Assembly: GCA_946482465.1 (NCBI GenBank)
Contig: CAMLRL010000001.1
Span: 121,489 to 185,488 of the forward strand
Length of the DNA stretch: 64,000 nucleotides
Direction of reading: 5' to 3'
Source of the DNA: an uncultured Lactobacillus sp.
Lineage (GTDB): Bacteria > Bacillota > Bacilli > Lactobacillales > Lactobacillaceae
Below the pieces are notes generated by a model. That model was not told the DNA's origin. It saw only the letters and a program-made list of their open reading frames with translations, and did not search any database. Position numbers and translations under genes: made by a program. This document shows, piece by piece, positions 23,043-32,654 of this stretch. Numbering within the stretch: the stretch's first letter is position 1; each line of letters starts with the position of its first letter.

Positions 23043-24293
23043 TTAAAAAATAGTACTTAACCAGTAAATTAGTGCATTCCACGGTTCCGACAGTGTCAAG
23101 TCAGACGACAATCCACTGACATGGACGCCGCCCGTTTGAATCATTTTGGTTGCGCCGGGGGCAACATAAGCTTCCAAATACAGGGTTACGCTACAGAAAA
23201 TCACACCAATCAAAATAGTTCTAAACAAGTTGCCTTTAGTCATTAAAGTGCCCGCAACCGAAATATAAATAATTGACATTAAAAGGCCCACTGGGAACAA
23301 TCTAATATTTGGCAAAAACAAAGCACAGAGAATCACCAGCGGAATAGTGATGACAGTGGCAGTTTCAGTGGCTGGATCGCCTAAGCCTAAAGCAATATCC
23401 ATCCCAATGTTCAAATTAGCCTTTTTACCCATTTGTTTCGTCATTGTTGAACGTGCCGCTTTGCCAACTGGAGAAATACCTTCCATTAACACTCCCACCA
23501 TTTTTGGCATCAAAACCATAACGCTGGCTATTCCAATCGCCATAGTAACTGTATGAGCCAAATTTTGGCGGGTTAAAAGTGCAAGTAAAATACCGACTAT
23601 GGTGCCGATAACGGAAGATTCGCCAAAAACACCTAATTTTTTGTTTACTTTCTCTAAACTCAGATCAACCTTATTTAGCCCAGGAATAAAATCAATTAAT
23701 TTATTGATTAGCCAAGCAAAAGGCATGACCCAGGCAGTATAGATAATCGTAGTGCAGGTGGTGCCATCTAAACCGAAGTAATTTTGCCATTTTGGTGCTA
23801 ATTTATCACCAATGAAAAGCGCAATAACTGACATGCCCACCGTCACCAGCAAACCAATCCAAAAATTATTGAATAAAACATAAGCTAATGAACCTGGTAT
23901 TAAGAAGTGCATGTAATTCCAAATATCGACGTTCATTGTTTTTGTTAAACCGGTTCGCACCAAAACAATATTGATAATTATTCCTAATAGGATTGCCAAG
24001 CCGGCAAAAGGTGCTACCCACGAAGCAGCACCGACCGCTGGCCAACCAATATCAGTAATCGTGTAGCCGGTACCTAACTTAGAATAATAGTCCACAGCAG
24101 GTTTTAATGAAGCAGTTAACAGATTAACAACTAAAGTAAGTCCCATAAATCCAATGCCGACAGTTAGACCAGACTTAATTGCATCCCCGATTTTCATTCT
24201 AAAAATCAAGCCCAAGATGAAAATGATAATTGGCAATAGAGCTGTGGCGCCAATATTAATAATGGTCTTAAAAATTTGTCCTAGAATTTCCAT
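23043..24293 (-). CDS. PTS galactitol-family transporter, EIIC component
   Basis: 416 residues with about ten membrane segments, matching the EIIC-Gat family (GatC/SgcC), including GLTVGIGFMGLTLVVNLL and DIALGLGDPATETATVI. It forms the membrane channel that imports the substrate with concomitant phosphorylation. It follows EIIB by 4 bp, so EIIA-EIIB-EIIC are all separate genes in one operon. Substrate is not deducible; galactitol, ribitol, xylitol and rare ketoses are all carried by relatives. Confidence 0.9.
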   Translation of the reverse strand: MEILGQIFKTIINIGATALLPIIIFILGLIFRMKIGDAIKSGLTVGIGFMGLTLVVNLLTASLKPAVDYYSKLGTGYTITDIGWPAVGAASWVAPFAGLAILLGIIINIVLVRTGLTKTMNVDIWNYMHFLIPGSLAYVLFNNFWIGLLVTVGMSVIALFIGDKLAPKWQNYFGLDGTTCTTIIYTAWVMPFAWLINKLIDFIPGLNKVDLSLEKVNKKLGVFGESSVIGTIVGILLALLTRQNLAHTVTMAIGIASVMVLMPKMVGVLMEGISPVGKAARSTMTKQMGKKANLNIGMDIALGLGDPATETATVITIPLVILCALFLPNIRLFPVGLLMSIIYISVAGTLMTKGNLFRTILIGVIFCSVTLYLEAYVAPGATKMIQTGGVHVSGLSSDLTLSEPWNALIYWLSTIF

Positions 24294-24297
24294 AATT

Positions 24298-24606
24298 TCA
24301 CTCCCTGTCTTTTGTTAAAGAAAGCAATTTTTCGCCTACTTTTTGCCTTAGTTCTGCAGTATTAATCCCAGTAATAAAGCCGGTGACGCTCATTAAGGGT
24401 GTATCAATTTTGCCGCGGTAATTATTGGTGGTAAAAACAATGTCATAGTTTTGACTCATACTGGGCATTTCTGTCATGCTGCATTTGGAAATAGCATAAT
24501 TAGTAATCCCATATTCTCGGCAAACATCTTCAATATCGTCTGCAGCAATAGTTGAAGTCGCTACCCCACTGCCACAAGCAACTAAAATATTTAATTTTTC
24601 AGTCAT
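24298..24606 (-). CDS. PTS galactitol-family EIIB component
   Basis: 102 residues. Phosphocysteine loop NILVACGSGVATSTIAADD with Cys11. The start at 24606 is chosen because AAAGGAAA precedes it; the longer frame lies inside the EIIA gene. Overlaps the EIIA end by 8 bp. Confidence 0.92.
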   Translation of the reverse strand: MTEKLNILVACGSGVATSTIAADDIEDVCREYGITNYAISKCSMTEMPSMSQNYDIVFTTNNYRGKIDTPLMSVTGFITGINTAELRQKVGEKLLSLTKDRE

Positions 24607-25087
24607 CAGAATTTTCCTTTCTCTTCTTTTCTGCAACACGAATTACTGTTTCCACTTCGTCTTTATTTGTGCAATTTTTGATTTGCTGCACAAACGAATC
24701 GGTCTGCAGTAATTTCATAATTTCTTTAAGTAAATCAAGGTGATCACTACCATTAGTGAGACCCAGCGTAAATAGTGTGTCTACGGGTAATTTGATTGTC
24801 GCATCATCCATGCGTCTCATAGTAATTGGTTTAGTCAATGTAATAACAGCTACAAAGGGCTTGTTGATGAACTGGGGATCGCCATGCGGAATTGCTACAG
24901 TATGGTTTTGCAGCTGCAGCCCCGTAGGATAGTTATCCTCTCTGTGATTAATAAAATCTAAAAAGCCTTTTTTGACATAACCCTCATTCAAAAGCTTGTC
25001 TGCCACTTTTGAAAAGAGTTCTGCCCTACTTTGAGCTTGGCAATTCAAAAAAATCGTATCTTTTTTAACATAATCGGTTAATTGCAA
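24599..25087 (-). CDS. PTS EIIA component (fructose/mannitol-type domain)
   Basis: 162-residue PTS_EIIA_2 domain. The phosphohistidine is His68 in NHTVAIPHGDPQFI. It accepts phosphate from HPr and passes it to the EIIB cysteine. It starts 18 bp after the regulator stop and overlaps EIIB by 8 bp. Confidence 0.92.
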   Translation of the reverse strand: MQLTDYVKKDTIFLNCQAQSRAELFSKVADKLLNEGYVKKGFLDFINHREDNYPTGLQLQNHTVAIPHGDPQFINKPFVAVITLTKPITMRRMDDATIKLPVDTLFTLGLTNGSDHLDLLKEIMKLLQTDSFVQQIKNCTNKDEVETVIRVAEKKRKENSDD

Positions 25088-25105
25088 AATTTATTTGCTC
25101 CTTTC

Positions 25106-27130
25106 TTAAGCGGTAAGAAACTTTTGGACTAATTTTTCTACTTCCTTGGTATTCGCAGATTGAGACAGCGTGTGAATAAAGGTCGTATCTTCTGCCATAT
25201 TCTTAACTTGATAAAGTAAAGGTAAATGATCTGTCTTATTCGGTGTAGTCAACAGAGCGACAACATTGACCTTGGCTGACCCGTATTTGACGGGATTTGC
25301 GGAAACTAATAGTGTCAGTCCTAATTGTTGGGGATAAACGTCTGGATCCAAATGTAACAGTGGTATCTGCCTATTTAACAAAATGTAGTCGGGTTGATCA
25401 CGGTACTCTTTTTTCAAAGCTAGGAAGAAAGCGTCACTCACAATTTTGCTTTTAATCATTGGCTCCGAAATTTTTGCTATTAACCTCGTCCAAGAATATT
25501 GCTGGTGGGTAAAAATGACCTTAATATAAGGTTTGCTCTTTGACTGTTCTTGTGATATCTCGTCAAATAAATTACTTTCCGGTATTAGCAGCTTAGTCAA
25601 ACCGTCTTCAAGACCTTTTTTATCCTTTATTTCAGCAAAGTCAGCAACTACCTTCATGATTTGGGGAATATCAATATTAGAGAAGTTTAAGTTCAACAAT
25701 TTTTTAAAAACATCATTTCTTAGTTTGGTAATACTGTGCTCATTTAAAATTTCATTGATAACAAAAACTGTTTTTTCTGACTTAAGCGGCACCGTGGAAA
25801 AAACCACATCATAAGGCAAAACAAAATTTTTATATTCACGCACAGAGCATGCTGGATAAAATGATAACTCAGGAAAAGCCACCCGCAGATTATTTTCCAG
25901 TATTTTTGAAGTTGAAACTCCGTTAGGACAAACCGGTATTGCCCGACCTATTTTTCTTTTGCGGTCATTAACCTTATTTTCTAGGAGGTGACCGCCAATA
26001 AAAATAGTCACAAAAGCAGTTTCGTCAGGCGAAATTTGAGTACCAAAAAAATTATTTAAAGGTGTCATTGACTGCGCCACAATCTCATACAGGCTGTGAT
26101 ATTTAGCGATAATTTCCTTAAACATAGGATTGTTATCTGGCAGTTTATATTTAATGCGGTAATAAGCTGGTCTAAAATGATCAATCAGTTTTTTTAACAG
26201 ATCCTTTTTATTCGGCAGCACAATAAATGACTTTAATTCAAATTCATTCAAAAATTCCCACAATGCGTTAATCAATCTTGTTTGCACGGAAGCAGATATT
26301 TTTTGCTGCTGCTTAACATTTGCCCCTAAAATAAAAAGAGCAACAAAACTTTTTTCCTGAAGTGAAAATTTATTAAAAAAAGTTTGTTCGAGGGCTTGAT
26401 ATTCTGCTGTTTGCTTAATTTCTTCATCGTTAGCCAGTTCATTAGTGATCAAATTTTTATTTTGCTTGATCCGATTAGTGATTGCTGTTAAAAACAAAAT
26501 TAGCAGAAAGAAGTCATCATCAGTATATTTTTTCCCGAGCTGTTCTTCTATTTTCAACAAGCTGTTTTCAATTGCAGGGTAGTTATCATTGATGTCTGGC
26601 AGCAGCTGGAGACAGGTATCAAAACCAAGCGCCGTATAAATCTTTAAAATACCTTTATACAGCAGCATGCGTTTACCCCATTCGTGTCCTACTAGCCGAT
26701 AGCCGTTTTTACGGGAAAAAGTGATCTTTAGACCTAAGTCCGCAATTTGGGTACGGGTTCTCTTAAGATCGGCTAAAACAGTGTTCTTGCTAACGTGAAA
26801 TTCAAAAACAAAATCGTTTAGAAAGAGTGGACTGGTTCTGCTCAAGATCAGTGTTAGTAGAAGCCACACTCTTTCGTCAGGTAAAAAAGTACGTAAATTA
26901 TTTTTTTCTTTGTGATTAGCAAAATAATTAACCAGTTCTCTCTTGGCAAAATAAGTTTTGTTTTTTAAGACAATTAATGGTAACTTCTGCAATTTAAGAT
27001 AACTGTTGATGTTGGCAATAGCATAATTAACCTGCCTATCCGTCAAATCGAACTGTTCCTTAAGCTCTTTTTTAGTAACTGTGCCCTCTTTCGCTATTCT
27101 TAAAAGAATATCTTTATTCTGGCTGCTCAA
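25106..27130 (-). CDS. PRD-containing transcriptional regulator with EIIB/EIIA domains (LicR/MtlR type)
   Basis: About 674 residues. Domain order: two N-terminal HTH segments (1-150, e.g. KKELKEQFDLTDRQVNYAIANI), PRD1 (about 170-280), PRD2 (about 290-390, His in IDHFRPAYYRIKYKLPD), an EIIB-Gat-like domain with Cys in PVCPNGVSTSKILENNL, and a C-terminal EIIA-like domain. Such proteins activate PTS operons according to phosphorylation by HPr and EII components. The start TTG at 27130 is preferred, since AGGAGG lies 8 nt upstream; an in-frame GTG at 27139 abuts that SD. First gene of the operon, so it is likely autoregulated. Confidence 0.9.
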   Translation of the reverse strand: MSSQNKDILLRIAKEGTVTKKELKEQFDLTDRQVNYAIANINSYLKLQKLPLIVLKNKTYFAKRELVNYFANHKEKNNLRTFLPDERVWLLLTLILSRTSPLFLNDFVFEFHVSKNTVLADLKRTRTQIADLGLKITFSRKNGYRLVGHEWGKRMLLYKGILKIYTALGFDTCLQLLPDINDNYPAIENSLLKIEEQLGKKYTDDDFFLLILFLTAITNRIKQNKNLITNELANDEEIKQTAEYQALEQTFFNKFSLQEKSFVALFILGANVKQQQKISASVQTRLINALWEFLNEFELKSFIVLPNKKDLLKKLIDHFRPAYYRIKYKLPDNNPMFKEIIAKYHSLYEIVAQSMTPLNNFFGTQISPDETAFVTIFIGGHLLENKVNDRKRKIGRAIPVCPNGVSTSKILENNLRVAFPELSFYPACSVREYKNFVLPYDVVFSTVPLKSEKTVFVINEILNEHSITKLRNDVFKKLLNLNFSNIDIPQIMKVVADFAEIKDKKGLEDGLTKLLIPESNLFDEISQEQSKSKPYIKVIFTHQQYSWTRLIAKISEPMIKSKIVSDAFFLALKKEYRDQPDYILLNRQIPLLHLDPDVYPQQLGLTLLVSANPVKYGSAKVNVVALLTTPNKTDHLPLLYQVKNMAEDTTFIHTLSQSANTKEVEKLVQKFLTA

Positions 27131-27157
27131 TTCATTCACCTCCTTCCGCTCAATTCG

Positions 27158-27173
27158 ATTATAAGCGCTTACA
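27158..27173 (-). promoter_or_regulatory. cre-like CcpA site overlapping the -10 of the PTS operon
   Basis: On the minus strand TGTAAGCGCTTATA (27173-27160) matches the cre consensus TGWAANCGNTNWCA at 13 of 14 positions. It overlaps a TATAAT (27163-27158) that lies about 30 bp upstream of the regulator start. CcpA binding here would block RNA polymerase, consistent with carbon catabolite repression. Confidence 0.7.
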
Positions 27174-27273
27174 CATACTGCTAAATCAATAATTCAGTCC
27201 AATTTATGTCATGCTCATTAGTGAATTTGTGTTTTACGGTTAACTCTAAATATTTTTGTTTATCATTTTGTTT

Positions 27274-27321
27274 GAACTAAAAAGTGCCAGACTGCTTAAA
27301 CAGCCTGACACTTTTTAGTTA
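27274..27321. terminator. Bidirectional-type terminator hairpin
   Basis: AACTAAAAAGTG-CAG and CTG-CACTTTTTAGTT form a long stem with T-rich ends on both strands. On the minus strand it closes the short gene remnant at 27326-27410. Confidence 0.8.
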
Positions 27322-27325
27322 TTTC

Positions 27326-27410
27326 TTCAGCTTGGTTAAACCAAACTTTTTTCCAAATTCTTCTTCCAGAGCAGCTTTTAGATACGATCTGGCCTGCCTA
27401 TCTCATCAGA
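27326..27410 (-). pseudogene. 3' remnant of an unidentified gene
   Basis: A minus-strand frame ending at a TAA reads ARSYLKAALEEEFGKKF followed by GLTKLKK, a plausible protein C-terminus directly in front of a strong terminator. It is closed upstream by stop codons and no start or SD exists, so only the tail of the gene is left. The family is not recognised. Confidence 0.4.
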
Positions 27411-27822
27411 AAGCAAAACTACTATCTTTAATTAGAGAAATACTGCAGCGATAAAAATATTCTGCTTTTTAATTAAAATCAGCTCCAATTTTTACAGATT
27501 ATAACTTTTATTTATCTTTTCATTAGATTTTATCTTAAATTATTTAAAAGGCACTAATAGCTAAACTCCCCTTCATTACTGCTGTTAGACCTATTATAGC
27601 CGAGAATTTAATCGTCCCAAATTTACCAAAATGATCTTTTGACTTATTTACCTTAATAAGGTTCTAGGATAAAATTAAACTATACCGGATTAGAAATTGA
27701 TGATGAAATGTGGCTTTGAATTCAAAAATATTTCATTAATGCTATGAGCAAAGATTAATTTCTGTTTTGTCCACCACGTCAGTGACATTAAACCTACGGC
27801 AATAGCACTTCAGGAGGAAGTA
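27411..27822. other. Intergenic region without recognised genes
   Basis: About 410 bp of AT-rich sequence with no convincing ORF. It contains the upstream region of the lipoprotein gene, whose SD (AGGAGGAAG) lies at its right end. Confidence 0.5.
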
Positions 27823-28445
27823 ATGAAAAAGTTCAAGAAGATTTTGACAGTGGCAGCAACTGGTATGATTGCCTTATCATTAGTTGGCTGTTCTGATAAT
27901 AGTAGTAAATCTGGCAGCAGTAAGCCAAAAGCAGCCAGAAAGTAAAGAAAACTAATACTCAAAAAACTTCTTTTAGAAAATCATACGACAAAATTAAAGT
28001 TGGTGATGTCATGCAACAAGGTAACGGTGGCAGCACCATTAAAGATGTTAAAGGCATTTTGGGTCAGCCTGAGTCGGTTTCATCCACTGCAGTTAAAGGT
28101 TTTAAGGTGAAATCATATTCTTGGACCAAATATGACACTACTATTTTGGTGCAATTCAGTCATAAAAAGGCTATCACTAAGACAGTTTCGGGTTTTAAAT
28201 GGACTCGCAGCAGCAATAAGCTATCACTTAAAGCATTTAATAGTTTGAAAGACGGCAGCTCTTATAGTACTGTCGTTAATGCTTATGGTGAACCTGACGG
28301 ACTGAGTGAAAATGTAGTTTTGGGTAAGAAAAATGTCACCGCAGTTTACTTCACTGGAATTAAAGCTAAGAATGCTGGTGCAAGTGCCAGTTTTTCATTT
28401 ACTGACGATAAGCTGGTATCTAAAACGCAAACTAATTTAAAATAA
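27823..28445 (+). pseudogene. DUF3862-type lipoprotein gene with a frameshift
   Basis: ATG 27823 follows a perfect AGGAGGAAG. The first frame encodes a lipoprotein signal peptide with lipobox LSLVGC and a Ser/Lys linker, then stops at 27943-27945. The second frame, readable from about 27930, continues KTSFRKSYDKIKVGDVMQQG and a DUF3862 (SmpA/BLIP-like) domain with two related repeats (DVKGILGQPESVSS and TVVNAYGEPDGLSE), ending at 28445. A single-base deletion in or near AAAAGCAGCC explains the break. Secreted lipid-anchored protein of unknown function; non-functional unless the shift is a sequencing error. Confidence 0.75.
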
Positions 28446-28455
28446 ACAAAAAAGA

Positions 28456-28484
28456 TAGATGAGCAAAACTCATCTAGTTTTTTA
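28456..28484 (+). terminator. Terminator of the DUF3862 gene
   Basis: TAGATGAG / CTCATCTA stem with a 5-nt loop and a T6 tail, 11 nt after the stop. Confidence 0.85.
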
Positions 28485-28700
28485 TTGGGTAATCTATGCA
28501 AATTTAATTGTTTGGTCTCAAGAGTCTTAATTGAGAGTAAGAAAATACGGTTCATAATTTTCTGCTCAATTGGACATTAATTAAAAATTTAATTGACAAA
28601 ACTAATTTTATTAATTACTTTACTATATGTAAACAATTATTCTAAATATTCATAAAAAAATGATATTTATTAATGTATAATTATTTTTGAGGTGAGGAAA

Positions 28701-29705
28701 ATGGATGAAAAGGCGGAAGAAAATACAGAAAAAAATGCGTGGAGATTTGTTGACCTAGTATTTACAGGTAAATATCATACAGACCAACAGTACGATAACT
28801 TAGTGAAGCTTGTTAAATTTCTTATAGATAATTATGAAACGGCTTTACCATACATTGATTTAGATATTAAAAGCCTCATTTATGATGCTTTTAATGGGTC
28901 TAATTCAGATTTAAAGAAAAGACTAAATACGTGCTATGAATCATTATACTTTAAACGTAATGAAGATGATTTGCCTTATTATCTTATAGAGTTAAAAAAA
29001 CTTATTTCTGCTGATGAAAATGATGCTGATAAAAAGGATACTGATATAAAGGATGCTGATAAAAAGGATACTAATATAAAGTTTACTGATGAAGATAGAG
29101 AGCTTATTAAAAAACTTTATGAACAAGTTGGTTATTTATTCAAAAAATATTATACATATATAAATAGAAATAGTTCTACGAGGCAAATTGATGACTTGGA
29201 TCTAAGAATCAAAAATGCTAGCAAAGAAACAGAAATCAAAATTAAAAAAGAGATTTACCCACAATTCATTACAATTCTTGGTATCTTCACTGCTATTACT
29301 TTTGCCATTTTTGGTGGGATGAACTTACTTAGCAACTTATTCAAAAATATGAGGAATACACATGCTTCATTAGGTCAAGCTCTAATTCTTGCTTCCATTT
29401 TTGGCTTTACCTTGTGGGGACTTATTGAAATACTGTTTCTTTGGATTTCAAAAATCAATCTAATAAAAGATGATAAAAAAGAAGATTGTTCAGGTTCAGA
29501 AAGGCCTTGCACAAACGATAAGTGTTTAAACAAGAATTGTTCAAATATAGAATGTTCAAATGAAATTTGCTTAAATAAAGATTGTTCAAATGCCATAGAT
29601 AAAGAAGAAATTAAAATAGTTAAACATAAAAAAATTTTTTATTGGTTTGCACTTAGTTTCTTAACAGTAATACTAATTTTGGGATTTGTGTTATTTTTCA
29701 ATTAG
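28701..29705 (+). CDS. Three-TM membrane protein of unknown function with Cys pentad repeats
   Basis: 334 residues, not recognised. A soluble, acidic N-terminal half (1-180) includes a duplicated DADKKDTDIK-type decapeptide near 110-130. Two membrane segments follow (about 187-210, FITILGIFTAITFAIFGGMN, and 218-245), then a loop with cysteines spaced every five residues (KCLNKNCSNIECSNEICLNK), and a last membrane segment (about 311-333). The start at 28701 follows GAGGTGAGG. A promoter-like TTGACA lies at 28594. A truncated homologue lies at 39010-39407, with near-identical DNA over about 120 bp. Low GC and isolation suggest an acquired accessory gene. Confidence 0.75.
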   Translation: MDEKAEENTEKNAWRFVDLVFTGKYHTDQQYDNLVKLVKFLIDNYETALPYIDLDIKSLIYDAFNGSNSDLKKRLNTCYESLYFKRNEDDLPYYLIELKKLISADENDADKKDTDIKDADKKDTNIKFTDEDRELIKKLYEQVGYLFKKYYTYINRNSSTRQIDDLDLRIKNASKETEIKIKKEIYPQFITILGIFTAITFAIFGGMNLLSNLFKNMRNTHASLGQALILASIFGFTLWGLIEILFLWISKINLIKDDKKEDCSGSERPCTNDKCLNKNCSNIECSNEICLNKDCSNAIDKEEIKIVKHKKIFYWFALSFLTVILILGFVLFFN

Positions 29706-30332
29706 AAAAATAGTATGCATAGCAGTTAAAGATGTATTGGTTTAGACAAAACTTAATATTATAATAGTACACTAAATTATAAACAGATTTTCTGGCTTTT
29801 ATTGTAACTGATTTTTATTAAATATAAGTCTACTAACCATAAATTTATAAATTGTGAAGCTTTTAAACAGCACAAGGAGCTAATGTTATAAAATTTTGAG
29901 CAATCATTTACAAAATTATTAGTGTTGATTGAAATATTAAATAAACTCAAACTATATAAAGTGATATATTTATTCAAGGAGGAATAATGATAAAATCGCT
30001 TTGGATATGGTCTCAACAATCTTATTCAGTACATTTACAGTCACTGAAAGTACTGCAAAACTAGAACAGATTAGAAAATTGTATATATAAAATATTACGG
30101 AGAAATAGACTGAACATTCTTTTTGAAAAGTTAAGGAAATTAAAAATTAGCTGATATCAGAAATTTTAATAATAAATTAGATTTGCAAAAGCAAAGTCTA
30201 ACTTCAAATAAGACTCCAACAAATATTTCAAATAATGTAAGTCCTTTCGGTTCTAAATAGTATGCTATTAATGATTTTAAACAATACATGAAAAATAAAA
30301 ATTTGAATTTTACATCAAAGGTGGTAATTACA
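29706..30332 (+). other. Region with decayed coding remnants
   Basis: No intact gene. At 29978-30090 an SD-like AAGGAGGAA precedes short overlapping frames; one reads MVSTILFSTFTVTESTAKLE before a stop. At about 30140-30260 another frame reads NNKLDLQKQSLTSNK and ends VSPFGSK-stop. These look like pieces of one small gene broken by indels, perhaps a partner of the following gene; the family is not recognised. Confidence 0.35.
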
Positions 30333-30809
30333 ATGAATAATATAATACCAAAAGAAGAGTATGAAATTAATAATATTAATATATATACATTGTTAGATAA
30401 TAATAAAACTGACTCAATACCTATTAAAATTGGAGAAGTATTGTACCCCGATTATAAATATAAGATGTGTTTTGATATATCTATTTCTGCAAAAGAAAAA
30501 AACAAGCTAATGAATTTACCACATGATGAAAACTGTAGAATTGGTAAATTTCAGTTAAGACTTAAATTAAATATTAATGACAAGAACATAAAGGCCGACA
30601 AAAAATATTTTTTTATTAATAGTGACCAATTAAATCCTAGAGTTCGCCCTTTAAGTGTGCCTGATGTACGATCACCAGAGTCAAAACAAAAGGATAAAGA
30701 ATCAAATTTTATAACTACACATACTTTAACATTTAGCGTAAAAAGTAAAGCACGGTTATCAGATATAGATGATTTTAATTATAATTTATATTTAGTTCCG
30801 AATGTATAA
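30333..30809 (+). CDS. Hypothetical protein in the accessory region
   Basis: 158 residues, no recognised domain, no signal peptide or membrane segment. Composition is lysine- and asparagine-rich, with alternating strands (KYKMCFDISISAKEK, FQLRLKLNINDKN, THTLTFSVKSKARL) that suggest a beta-rich fold. The start at 30333 is used because AAAGGTGG lies 8 nt upstream; an in-frame ATG at 30288 has no SD. Isolated among gene remnants. Confidence 0.5.
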   Translation: MNNIIPKEEYEINNINIYTLLDNNKTDSIPIKIGEVLYPDYKYKMCFDISISAKEKNKLMNLPHDENCRIGKFQLRLKLNINDKNIKADKKYFFINSDQLNPRVRPLSVPDVRSPESKQKDKESNFITTHTLTFSVKSKARLSDIDDFNYNLYLVPNV

Positions 30810-31092
30810 ATGACAAAAATTTTAAAAATTAGACTAGAAATTAATTTTCAAAAACATATAAGTGCTATTTTAATATCAAATGTCGTGAATAAAACGGATT
30901 ATTAAGAATATACCTATTAGATAACATTGTAAGTTATTACTAACTAGAATTAATTTGTTTGGCTGTGATTGCAAAATACGCCAGAATGAAAACATATGAT
31001 TTAAGACTAAAATACGGACTCAACAGTTTATAGCTAAACAAGAACACATACGTAATATATAGTAATACAGTTTGGGTAATATAATTAAATAA

Positions 31093-31287
31093 AAATCTCA
31101 CCAACCACATTTCGTGTCATACACATGTAGCTGTTCTGCATTATCAAAATGTTGATGAAATGACTATTTTAAAAAGATTAGGTCACAAAATTTATCTATG
31201 AATTTAAGTCTTTACACCTATTAGAATAACGAAAATAAAAGAAAAAATGATAAATGTACTGAACCCAAAAACTTTGGCAAAAAGTTA
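31093..31287 (+). pseudogene. C-terminal fossil of a tyrosine recombinase
   Basis: One frame reads HISCHTHVAVLHYQNVDEM, then TILKRLGHK, two stop codons, then KMINVLNPKTLAKS-stop. This matches the end of phage-type integrases: the H-x-x-H box (normally HTFRHTH), the LGH box, and the tail. The catalytic Arg of the H-x-x-R box is replaced and internal stops are present, so it is dead. It is unrelated in detail to the integrase at 32834-33974. Confidence 0.7.
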
Positions 31288-31290
31288 ATA

Positions 31291-32650
31291 TCATTTCTTT
31301 AAGGCTTGAGTCCTATATTCTTTCGAGGTCAGACCTTTTGGTTTCTCTTTAATTCTTTCTTCGTTATAGTAGCGAATATATGCTACAATTGCTCTAGTTA
31401 TTTTTTGCAGATTATAATACTTATATTCTTGACCATAAAACATTTCCATTTTAGCAAACCAAAATATTTTTCCATTAAATAAACCGTCGTCCATTGGATT
31501 TTCTTTGTGTGATATGCTTTAAGTAATACCATGTAATTTTAATGCACCATGATAAATTAAACTTTTGCATTACACTTTATAGAAGTCACAAGCATTTAAA
31601 GACTTATGCTAAGCGAATGCTTTATCCAACATTGATACTATCAGTTAGTTCCATATTAGGATGCCGTGAAATTGAGTAGAAAACGATGACGTCAGCGTAG
31701 CCATCCAAAATGGGTAGCAAATAAAGTTATTTTCCATTAAGATCAAATTCAGTAAAATTATCGATTTAGCATTTCATATTTGATCTTCAGGCAAAGAAGC
31801 TGCGTTTATTTAAGTTAGGTGCAATCTTGCCCACTGTACCCCAATAACTAGAATTCTAACGCCGATTTCGTTTATTAGCTTTTAGGCCCAGCTTGCTCAT
31901 AATCCTTCTAACCACTTCAACACTAGCTTGCTAACCTTCTTTAATTAGTTCCAAGACAATCCGCCTTACCCATAACGCTTTTGATGATAGACATAATTTC
32001 TTTAATTCTAGCGGTTAACTTAGGCTGCTTATTTTGTTTAACAGTTTGAGAGACAGTCTAATAGTGGGTGCTACGAAGTAATAAAGGGTAAGTCTTTGTA
32101 ATTAGCAAAATTCTTTAAAAATATAAACTAAGCTAACTTTAAAAATGCGCCTTGGTTCAGTAGTTGCCTGAATTATTTCTCGGGTGGTATTTGCTCCAAG
32201 GCGTTTAATTTTTTATGTAGTCATTGATGGTACGCAACTGCAAGTTTTCTTCTTTTAGCTGTTAGTTTTTTTACAGTTGCTGGCGCGATAATTCTTTTTC
32301 TTGTTCATGAACAAGTCTTCCTTTGTGTTTGATAATGACCTCGTATCCTTTTTTTTGTATTCGCGTAGTGAATTGTTTAAAATGACTGGGCTTCTTAAGA
32401 TAAAATCTACTGATACGTAAACAATAGATTTAGTGCCAAAGAGCTCCTGCTTAATTACATTTTCCTTGAATTTTTGGATATAAGTTTGATGAGGACGATC
32501 TAAAATAGTTGGGCCATAACAATCAATTAGTTTAATTGCATAATCTAAAAATATGCAGTTTTGATTTTTCTTCTAGCAATAGTTAATACCGGATTTATCT
32601 TAATTTTCCATTCTTGGTAAAGTACAATTTTTTCTGTTTAGATAAGTTTA
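31291..32650 (-). pseudogene. Degraded IS3-family insertion sequence (orfA and orfB fossils)
   Basis: On the minus strand 31291-31494 encodes the transposase end EMFYGQEYKYYN ... YYNEERIKEKPKGLTSKEYR, typical of IS3-group OrfB. Further upstream, out-of-frame pieces match the same protein: VGKIAPNLNKR-like, a DILDGYADVIVFYSI-like segment and LRFLR-like tracts at about 31600-32000. At 32200-32350 an OrfA-like segment reads QKKGYEVIIKHKGRLVHEQE. Many stops, indels and loss of the HSDQG region show it is old. No terminal inverted repeats were identified. Confidence 0.75.
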
Positions 32651-32654
32651 GTCA

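Noticed and set aside
28701-29705. Cys pentads as a true pentapeptide-repeat (Rfr) fold
   Set aside because: The consensus A(D/N)LXX order is not met and only about five units exist, too few for the quadrilateral helix.
29777-30019. 80-residue minus-strand ORF in the accessory gap
   Set aside because: No SD, AT-driven composition, and it overlaps the plus-strand SD and remnant frames.
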